6,007 nucleotides of DNA, taken from positions 1 through 6,007 of the forward strand of contig CAKTBC010000102.1 of NCBI GenBank assembly GCA_934533005.1, in the 5' to 3' direction. The notes beneath the pieces were generated by a model. It was given only the letters and a program-made list of their open reading frames with translations, ran no database searches and was not told where the DNA came from. The translations under genes were made by a program, and so were the position numbers. Source of the stretch: an uncultured Oscillospiraceae bacterium (lineage in GTDB: Bacteria > Bacillota > Clostridia > Oscillospirales > Oscillospiraceae). This document shows, piece by piece, positions 1 through 5,251 of this stretch (positions are counted from its first letter, which is position 1; every line of letters starts with the position of its first letter).

Positions 1-651
<651 letters not shown>

Positions 652-658
652 AATAAGA

Positions 659-700
659 AAACGCTGTGCGAACAAAAGTTCGCGCAGCGTTTTTCTTTCT
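659..700. terminator. Bidirectional rho-independent terminator after clpB
   Basis: A 13-bp stem pairs 661-673 with 678-690 around an AAAA loop, with a single T-G wobble. On the plus strand it is followed by TTTTCTTTCT, which suits clpB, whose stop codon is 9 bp upstream. On the minus strand it is followed by TTTTCTTATTTT, so it can also stop transcripts arriving from the small gene at 780-878. Confidence 0.9.
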
Positions 701-710
701 CGACAGATGC

Positions 711-745
711 GAAACCCCCGGCGCAGCAGGTGCGCCGGGGGTTTC
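711..745. terminator. Perfect 15-bp GC-rich hairpin, probable second terminator
   Basis: Bases 711-725 pair perfectly with 731-745 around a 5-nt loop. The stem has an A-run/T-run base flanking CCCCCGG/CCGGGGG, as in many clostridial terminators, but only three Ts follow on either strand. It may act as a backup terminator in both directions or as a transcript-end stabiliser. Confidence 0.6.
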
Positions 746-749
746 ACGT

Positions 750-781
750 CTCACCGGGAGACCCGGGAGTTCTGTTTTTTT
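750..781 (+). terminator. Third hairpin with T-run, plus-strand terminator
   Basis: The stem CTC-CCGGG (750-752 and 754-758, A753 bulged) pairs with CCCGG-GAG (762-769) around an AGA loop. It is followed directly by TTCTGTTTTTTT (770-781). The polarity fits a backstop for clpB readthrough. Its T-run overlaps the stop codon of the minus-strand small gene at 780-782. Confidence 0.55.
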
Positions 782-878
782 ACATGAAGAGCGGAGCAAA
801 CAGCGCGATCAGGGCAACGATCGTTGCGCACTGGATGGCGGTGATGGCGTTGGACATGTACTTGGGAACGGTATTCAT
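780..878 (-). CDS. Small hydrophobic membrane peptide, 32 aa, unknown function
   Basis: An ATG at 878-876 opens a 32-codon frame ending with TAA at 782-780. It has its own GGAGG (plus coordinates 887-891) 8 nt upstream, a good promoter (919-947) and terminators downstream, so it is a complete transcription unit rather than a chance frame. The product starts MNTVPKYMSN, with one Lys as its only charged side chain. An uninterrupted apolar stretch rich in Ala, Ile, Leu and Phe follows from about residue 11 to the end (ATIVALIALFAPLFM), which suggests one transmembrane helix with the N terminus inside. It has no lipobox and no obvious signal peptidase site. I do not recognise a family. Its promoter and leader closely resemble those of the solute-binding protein gene at 4046-5005, and it lies just beyond the end of that operon on the same strand, so a role as an accessory subunit or regulator of the transport system is plausible but inferred. 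A leader peptide is unlikely because terminators, not a gene, follow it. Confidence 0.75.
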   Translation of the reverse strand: MNTVPKYMSNAITAIQCATIVALIALFAPLFM

Positions 879-886
879 TGTTTCTT

Positions 887-891
887 CCTCC
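887..891 (-). promoter_or_regulatory. RBS of the small peptide gene
   Basis: GGAGG on the minus strand, 8 nt before the ATG at 878. It directly abuts the conserved 23-nt leader block. Its presence is the main argument that the 32-codon frame is translated. Confidence 0.8.
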
Positions 892-914
892 AAATGAATT
901 ATTATTTAGTATGG
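892..914 (-). promoter_or_regulatory. Conserved leader block with ARG-box-like operator (copy 1)
   Basis: This 23-nt block matches 5026-5048 at 21 of 23 positions. Within it, 895-908 reads (plus strand) TGAAT-TATT-ATTTA, one substitution from the ARG-box core TGAAT-N4-ATTCA bound by ArgR/AhrC. The block lies just after the -10 hexamer, where a bound repressor would block initiation. The ArgR assignment is from motif resemblance only. Confidence 0.55.
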
Positions 915-918
915 ATGG

Positions 919-947
919 ATATTAGCGCTTATCATTCGCAAAGTCAA
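919..947 (-). promoter_or_regulatory. SigA-type promoter of the small peptide gene
   Basis: On the minus strand, TTGACT (947-942), a 17-nt spacer and TAATAT (924-919). It differs from the sigma-70/SigA consensus by one base in each hexamer. The expected start is near 912, giving a leader of about 34 nt. Confidence 0.8.
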
Positions 948-1043
948 GTCAATTTACGAATAAAATTCACGTATTTGTGGAATTTATGAATCATGAACGG
1001 GAAGACCGAAATAAAAATGAATATACTGTGGATTGTGACAATG

Positions 1044-1091
1044 AATAAAAAACAAATGTCCGGCGGAGGAAGAACCGGCGGACATTTGTTT
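1044..1091 (-). terminator. Rho-independent terminator of the transporter-hydrolase operon
   Basis: A 13-bp perfect stem pairs 1050-1062 with 1079-1091. A G/G mismatch and a further CGG/CCG pairing (1064-1066 with 1075-1077) extend it, leaving an 8-nt loop. On the minus strand the stem runs into TTTTTTATT. It lies 17 bp after the hydrolase stop and separates the operon from the small peptide gene. Confidence 0.9.
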
Positions 1092-1108
1092 GAAAACGTT
1101 TCATTGTG

Positions 1109-2548
1109 TCAGATCGCGACCGGCACGGCGTCCGGCTCGATGGGGCAGACGTAGCCGGCTTCGGAGCGAACGGTATATTCCTCCTGCGCCTTCAGCAGTG
1201 CCGCGGGATCGTCGATGAGCGCAATAGCGGCACTTGCCAGCGTCTTTCCGGCGCAGAGAATGGCCTTATGCGCGAGAGAGGTTTTTCCGCAGGAGACAAC
1301 CTGCCACGAATGCCCAGGCACGCCCGCCGGCCATGCGGCGATGAGCGCCTGCGCTGTCGGCGTCTGCCAGCTCACATCGCCGACGTCCGTGCTGCCGGGG
1401 AGAAAGCCCTCGCCGGAGTAGAGCGGGAGGAGAAAGTCGTTCATGGACTTTGTCATATTCTCCGAAAGCGCGCGGGATTCTTTGGCGATAGTGCTGTCAA
1501 ACTTCGCGCCGATGCCGGGCGCGCGCGTCTGCGCCGGGAACGTTTGGCAAAGCGCCGAAGCAAAGGCGAGATCCTCTTCGGTATACTGCGGCACGCCGGT
1601 CTCGGCAAGAGACGCATGCAGCAGCGCTTCAAGCGTGAAGTTCGGCAGCGTTTCCGCTGTGCCGTCGATGAACACACGCTCATAGCTTGTCCCGGTCATG
1701 AGCGCTGCGCCCTCCGCGATGGCGTCCACGCGCTTTTGGAGCTTTACGGAATCGGCGACCTTGTTAGCGCGGACCATGTACAGCACGGAGGCGTTTGCCT
1801 GCACAACGTTCGGCGATACGCCGCCGGCGTCGGTGATGGCGTAGTGGATGCGGCAGTCGTCGGTCATGTGCTCGCGCAGAAACTGCACGCCGATGTTCAT
1901 GAGCTCCACGGCATCGAGTGCGCTGCGCCCGTTGTGCGGATCTCCGGCGGCGTGCGCGGCGACACCCTTGAACTTATAAAGCACCTGAATGCACGAATTG
2001 TTTGTGCCGGTGGAAATCTCGTTCGTATCGGACGGATGCCAGGTGAGCGCGGCGTCGAGCCCATACCAGAGTCCTTCGCGCGCCATATACGCCTTGGCGG
2101 CTCCGCCCTCCTCGCCGGGGCAGCCGAAGAAGATGACGGTGCCGGGCTTTCCGCTCGCGGCAAGGTATTCCTTCACCGCCGCGGCGGCGGCGAGCGAACC
2201 GGCGCCGAGCAGGTTGTGGCCGCAGCCGTGGCCGTTTCCGCCGGGGGTGACACTCTGCGGTACGGCGACGCCGCTTTTCTGCGAAAGGCCGGAGAGTGCG
2301 TCAAATTCGCCGAGAATGCCGATCACCGGATGGCCGGAGCCGTAAGAGCCGGAAAACGCCGTTTCAATGCCGCAGAGATTTTTCTGCACCGTGAAGCCCA
2401 GCTTTTCCAGAGCGTCCGTATAAAGCGCCGCGGCTTTGAATTCCTTGAGCGAGAGCTCCGGCTCGTCCCAGATCGCGTCGGAAATCGAGGTGAAGAAGGG
2501 CGCGTTCTCGTCGAGCGTATGCAGCGCGGCTTTTTTGATTTCGTTCAT
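1109..2548 (-). CDS. AbgB-like M20 family amidohydrolase
   Basis: A predicted cytosolic metal-dependent amidohydrolase of the M20 family, closest in memory to E. coli AbgB, a subunit of p-aminobenzoyl-glutamate hydrolase. The length (479 aa against about 481) and the C-terminal segments agree. Visible signatures are GILGEFDAL (77-85), the metal site GHGCGH (106-111), the catalytic and ligand Glu pair GEEGG (145-149), WHP with His171, FKGVAAHAA with His199 in the lid/dimer domain, SPNVVQA (245-251), STDVGDVSW (386-394) and His413 in GHSWQ. All expected active-site residues appear present. The frame is open 48 codons further upstream, but that extension lies inside the ATPase gene and looks like antisense noise. 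The ATG at 2548 sits 1 nt after the ATPase TGA, with AAGGTG 7 nt upstream. No AbgA-like partner is visible, so it may act as a homomer. The substrate is unknown; position in the importer operon suggests it cleaves an imported N-acyl or aminoacyl amide. Confidence 0.92.
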   Translation of the reverse strand: MNEIKKAALHTLDENAPFFTSISDAIWDEPELSLKEFKAAALYTDALEKLGFTVQKNLCGIETAFSGSYGSGHPVIGILGEFDALSGLSQKSGVAVPQSVTPGGNGHGCGHNLLGAGSLAAAAAVKEYLAASGKPGTVIFFGCPGEEGGAAKAYMAREGLWYGLDAALTWHPSDTNEISTGTNNSCIQVLYKFKGVAAHAAGDPHNGRSALDAVELMNIGVQFLREHMTDDCRIHYAITDAGGVSPNVVQANASVLYMVRANKVADSVKLQKRVDAIAEGAALMTGTSYERVFIDGTAETLPNFTLEALLHASLAETGVPQYTEEDLAFASALCQTFPAQTRAPGIGAKFDSTIAKESRALSENMTKSMNDFLLPLYSGEGFLPGSTDVGDVSWQTPTAQALIAAWPAGVPGHSWQVVSCGKTSLAHKAILCAGKTLASAAIALIDDPAALLKAQEEYTVRSEAGYVCPIEPDAVPVAI

Positions 2549-2549
2549 A

Positions 2550-3314
2550 TCACAACACCTTGGAGAGAAAATCCTGTAAACGGGCGCTTTGCGGGTGCTG
2601 GAAGATATCCTCCGGCGTACCCTGCTCCACAATGCGCCCTTCGTCCATGAATACAACGCGGTTGCCCACCTCGCGGGCAAAGCCCATCTCATGCGTTACG
2701 ACGACCATCGTCATGCCGTCGCGGGCGAGCCGCTTCATAACATCCAGCACCTCGCCGACCATTTCGGGGTCGAGCGCGCTTGTCGGCTCGTCAAAGAGCA
2801 TCACGTCCGGCTCCATGGCGAGCGCGCGCACGATGGCGACGCGCTGCTTCTGCCCGCCGGAGAGCTGCGAGGGGTAGGCGTCGGCGCGGTCGGCGAGACC
2901 TACGCGCTCCAAAAGCTCCATGGCTTTTTCCTTTGCGGCTGCCTTGTCCGCCTTCTTAACGAGAATGGGGGAGATGGTCAGGTTGTCGAGCACCGTTTTA
3001 TGCGGGAAGAGATTGAAATGCTGGAACACCATGCCCATTTTCCGGCGATGAAGATCGAGATCGATCTTTTTTCCCTGGGCATTTTTCTTTTTCATGATGT
3101 CTGTCCCCTCCACGATAACGCTGCCGGAGGTCGGCATTTCGAGCAGATTGAGCGAGCGCAGGAATGTAGACTTGCCGCTGCCGGAGGGGCCGATGATGAC
3201 GATCACGTCGCCCTTGCAGATCGTGAGACTCACGCCGTCGAGCGCCTTGACCGTACCGTCACGGAAGTGTTTGCAGAGGTCTTTGACCTCGATGAGCATT
3301 TCACCGGTCTGCAC
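2550..3314 (-). CDS. Polar amino acid ABC transporter ATP-binding protein
   Basis: The ATPase of an HAAT/GlnQ-type importer, 254 aa, acting on the inner membrane face as a dimer under the permease. It is complete: Walker A GPSGSGKST (42-50), Q-loop Gln98, signature LSGGQ (151-155), Walker B VMLFDE (171-176, catalytic Glu176), D-loop SALD (179-182) and switch His208 in VVTHEM. The segment VFQHFNLFPHKTVLDN is characteristic of the amino acid importer branch. A small basic insert near residues 75-90 (KKKNAQGKK) is longer than in most GlnQ proteins. The start is read as GTG at 3314, which has GGAGG 7 nt upstream and overlaps the permease end by 14 bp. The ATG at 3299, one base after the permease TGA, is a possible alternative but has no well-placed RBS. 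The substrate cannot be read from the ATPase. Confidence 0.96.
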   Translation of the reverse strand: MQTGEMLIEVKDLCKHFRDGTVKALDGVSLTICKGDVIVIIGPSGSGKSTFLRSLNLLEMPTSGSVIVEGTDIMKKKNAQGKKIDLDLHRRKMGMVFQHFNLFPHKTVLDNLTISPILVKKADKAAAKEKAMELLERVGLADRADAYPSQLSGGQKQRVAIVRALAMEPDVMLFDEPTSALDPEMVGEVLDVMKRLARDGMTMVVVTHEMGFAREVGNRVVFMDEGRIVEQGTPEDIFQHPQSARLQDFLSKVL

Positions 3315-3984
3315 GGCTCATCCTCCTTTCAAAGAATCCGAACAGCTTGCTGAGAAGGAATGTCAGAATAAAGTAAATGACGCCGACGATCACGAGCGGC
3401 TCGAGAGGCAGGTAGCTCGCGCCGCGCACGATCAGATACTGCGTCATGAGATCGCCGATGAAGAACGTGGACGCGAGCGAGGTGTCTTTCACGATCATGA
3501 TAAACTCGTTGCCGAGCGCGGGGAGGATCGTTTTGAGCGCCTGCGGCACGAGAATGTACCAGGTGCGCTGGAACGAATTCATGCCGAGACTCATGGCGGC
3601 CTCGCTCTGTCCGGCGTCTACCGATTGCAGACCCGAGCGGATGACCTCGGAGACGTAGGCGGCGCTGTTGCAGATGAGCGCGATGGCGATGCAGAGAAAC
3701 TTCTGCTTATTGAGCGCCGGGATGAGCGCGGGCAGGGCGAAATAAAAGAAGTAAAGCTGCAGAAGCATCGGCGTGCCGCGGATGACCTCAATGTAGATCG
3801 TGGAAAGCCACCGCAGCGGCGCGATCTTGGAAAGCTTCATTCCCGCGAGCAGGCAGGCGATCACCGCGCCGAACGCCACGGTGATCGCGGCGAGCAGCAG
3901 CGTATACGATACACCGGTCACCAGAAACTTTTCCCAGTACTTGGTGAACAGCTTGACGATGTTTTCAAATTTAATAAAGCTCAT
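3301..3984 (-). CDS. Polar amino acid ABC transporter permease
   Basis: The membrane subunit of the same importer, 227 aa, HisM/GlnP family (BPD_transp_1). About five hydrophobic segments are visible, roughly at 22-48, 63-90, 95-116, 153-175 and 193-216. The family hallmark IRGTPMLLQLYFFYF is at 68-82. The cytoplasmic EAA coupling loop, EAAMSLGMNSFQRTWYILVP, is at 128-147, and KDTSL follows at 166-170. Only one permease gene is present, so the channel is probably a homodimer. The start ATG at 3984 has AAGGAT 6 nt upstream. The gene follows the binding-protein gene after 61 nt containing a hairpin, and its end overlaps the ATPase gene. The sequence resembles cystine, glutamine and basic amino acid permeases equally, so specificity is not assigned. 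Confidence 0.95.
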   Translation of the reverse strand: MSFIKFENIVKLFTKYWEKFLVTGVSYTLLLAAITVAFGAVIACLLAGMKLSKIAPLRWLSTIYIEVIRGTPMLLQLYFFYFALPALIPALNKQKFLCIAIALICNSAAYVSEVIRSGLQSVDAGQSEAAMSLGMNSFQRTWYILVPQALKTILPALGNEFIMIVKDTSLASTFFIGDLMTQYLIVRGASYLPLEPLVIVGVIYFILTFLLSKLFGFFERRMSRADR

Positions 3985-4001
3985 GGATGGATCCTTCCCC
4001 T

Positions 4002-4031
4002 CCGCCCGCCGGAGAGATCCCCGGCGGACGG
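4002..4031 (-). promoter_or_regulatory. Intergenic hairpin between binding protein and permease genes
   Basis: An 11-bp GC-rich stem pairs 4002-4012 with 4021-4031 (one T-G wobble) around an 8-nt loop. No T-run follows on the minus strand, so it is not a standard terminator. The position fits the transcript-stabilising or attenuating hairpins often found after binding-protein genes, which help keep the binding protein in excess of the membrane subunits. Its end nearly touches the permease RBS. Confidence 0.65.
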
Positions 4032-4045
4032 TTTGTTATCTGTAA

Positions 4046-5005
4046 TCAGTCTTCGACGCTGACTTCGGCAGCGTTTTCAGACTTGGCGAGCGCGACAGCG
4101 TCTTCGTACCACGTGCCGTACACACCGTCGGCGTAGGCCTTGGCGAGAGCTTCGTTCACAACGTTCAGCAGCGCGGTCTCGCCCTTGGTGATGAGAATGA
4201 CGTTCGCCTCATATTCGGCGGCAACTTCAAATTCCCAGGAGCAGATCATAAGATCGGGGTTGGAATCGATGATCATTTCGGCGTTGCCCTTTGCAACGGC
4301 CAGCGCCTCGATGCTGCCGTTCTGCAGCTCCAGAACGCCAACGCCGAGATCGCCGATGGTGACAGGGTTCGCGTCGGGCAGCTGCGAAGTGAGAAGATTC
4401 ATCTGGAGCGAGGCGTTCTGCGCGCCGACGTCCACACCGGCGAAGTCCTCGGCAGAGGTGTATTTGTCCGCGTCGGTCTTCTTGATGAGAATGACCTGCT
4501 CGGTCTCGTTTTCACCGGCGTAGTAGTAATCGGAGATCTCGTAGTTCTCGCCGCGCTCCGCCGTCCAGGAGTAGCCGGAAATGGACATCGGCACGGAGCC
4601 GGTGTAAACGGCGGTCTGGCAGGCGTCAAAGCTCATCGCCTCAATAACAAGATCCACGCCGATGTAATCGGCGATGTACTTCGCGAGCGTCACGTCAAAG
4701 CCAACGTACTGTTCCTGCCCGTCCTTGGAGGAGTCGACGAACTCCATCGGGGCAAAGTCCGGGGAGAGGGTGACGTAGAGAACGCCATCGGCCTTGATCT
4801 GGCCGAGCACGCCCTGGGATTCAGCGGGAGCTTCGGTCTCGGCGGGGGTCTCAGTGTCGGCAGGAGCTTCGGATGCGGAGGTGTCAGCCGCGGGGGCTGC
4901 GGTGGGCTCCGCGGCGGGCGCTGCCGCGCCGCAGGCGCAAAGCACGAAGAGCATCATTGCGGCAAGAGCGAGGGAAAGTACTTTAGCGAATGTTTTCTTT
5001 TTCAT
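4046..5005 (-). CDS. Polar amino acid ABC transporter solute-binding lipoprotein
   Basis: The extracellular ligand-binding subunit of the importer, 319 aa, SBP_bac_3 family. Residues 1-25 are a lipoprotein signal: MKKK, a hydrophobic core, then VLCAC with Cys25 as the predicted lipidated residue. A low-complexity Ala/Pro/Glu/Thr linker follows to about residue 64. The two-lobed domain starts near LGQIKADGVLYVTL (67-80), with FVDSSKDGQEQYVGFDVTLAKYIADYIG-type family signatures over 89-116. SWTAER (146-151) holds Arg151, expected to bind the ligand carboxylate. At the place where GlnH-type proteins have the Asp binding the alpha-amino group (DAVLHD), this protein reads EALAVA (233-238), so that Asp appears to be Ala238. 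The ligand may therefore not be an ordinary free amino acid. The start ATG at 5005 has GGAGG 9 nt upstream, and the promoter is at 5054-5082. It is the first gene of the operon. Confidence 0.95.
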   Translation of the reverse strand: MKKKTFAKVLSLALAAMMLFVLCACGAAAPAAEPTAAPAADTSASEAPADTETPAETEAPAESQGVLGQIKADGVLYVTLSPDFAPMEFVDSSKDGQEQYVGFDVTLAKYIADYIGVDLVIEAMSFDACQTAVYTGSVPMSISGYSWTAERGENYEISDYYYAGENETEQVILIKKTDADKYTSAEDFAGVDVGAQNASLQMNLLTSQLPDANPVTIGDLGVGVLELQNGSIEALAVAKGNAEMIIDSNPDLMICSWEFEVAAEYEANVILITKGETALLNVVNEALAKAYADGVYGTWYEDAVALAKSENAAEVSVED

Positions 5006-5025
5006 TGTTGTGTTCCTCCATTGCG

Positions 5026-5048
5026 AAATGAATTTTTATTTAATATGG
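5026..5048 (-). promoter_or_regulatory. Conserved leader block with ARG-box-like operator (copy 2)
   Basis: The second copy of the block seen at 892-914, with 21 of 23 positions identical. Positions 5029-5042 read (plus strand) TGAAT-TTTT-ATTTA. On the minus strand this is TAAATAAAAATTCA, which matches 13 of 14 positions of the B. subtilis AhrC-type core TGAATAAAAATTCA. It lies just after the -10 of the operon promoter. The regulator is inferred only from the motif. Confidence 0.6.
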
Positions 5049-5053
5049 CGCGA

Positions 5054-5082
5054 ATATTAGCATACTTATCCACGCTCGTCAA
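5054..5082 (-). promoter_or_regulatory. SigA-type promoter of the transporter-hydrolase operon
   Basis: On the minus strand, TTGACG (5082-5077), a 17-nt spacer and TAATAT (5059-5054). The expected start is near 5047, giving a leader of about 42 nt before the ATG at 5005. The shared spacing, the GATAAG in the spacer and the following leader all parallel the promoter at 919-947. Confidence 0.82.
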
Positions 5083-5117
5083 TACAAAAAACGAGAAAAA
5101 ATTCATAGAAATTTCAA

Positions 5118-5155
5118 TATTATGGATAATAACCACCGGTGCAAGAATATTATCC
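5118..5155. repeat. AT-rich inverted repeats upstream of the operon promoter
   Basis: TATTAT-GG-ATAATA (5118-5131) is a perfect 6-bp inverted repeat with a 2-bp centre. GGATAATA (5124-5131) is repeated in inverted form as TATTATCC (5148-5155). The cluster lies 36-73 bp upstream of the operon -35, a zone where an activator could bind. No known regulator is recognised, and AT-richness may explain part of it. Confidence 0.35.
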
Positions 5156-5188
5156 GAACACTTTGTGCATATTTGTACGCATTGAATG

Positions 5189-5233
5189 AAAAAATATCCG
5201 GCAGGCTTCCCTCGGAAAGCCTGCCGGATATTT
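5189..5233 (-). terminator. Rho-independent terminator of asd
   Basis: A perfect 17-bp stem pairs 5192-5208 with 5217-5233 and is followed on the minus strand by TTTTTT (5194-5189). It starts 18 bp after the asd stop codon. It insulates the transporter operon, whose -35 begins about 105 bp further on. Confidence 0.93.
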
Positions 5234-5251
5234 GCATAGAAATAAAAACGG

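Noticed and set aside
666..989. 107-codon plus-strand frame after clpB
   Set aside because: It runs through three hairpin terminators, the small gene and its promoter. It has no RBS and no coherent protein character.
652..1108. Riboswitch, tRNA or small RNA in the intergenic stretches
   Set aside because: The hairpins present are explained as terminators, the leaders are only about 35-45 nt, and no conserved riboswitch or cloverleaf pattern is visible.
1106..2650. 514-codon open frame on the plus strand
   Set aside because: It lies antisense to the clearly conserved M20 hydrolase. The translation is rich in Arg, Gly and His with no family motifs, as expected from a GC-rich shadow frame.
2549..2692. 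48-residue N-terminal extension of the hydrolase from an ATG at 2692
   Set aside because: The extension overlaps the conserved end of the ATPase gene, has no family resemblance, and the ATG at 2548 gives the length expected of AbgB proteins with a placed RBS.
2589..4062. Long plus-strand frames opposite the ATPase and permease
   Set aside because: They are shadows of conserved minus-strand ABC genes, with no RBS and no recognisable domains.
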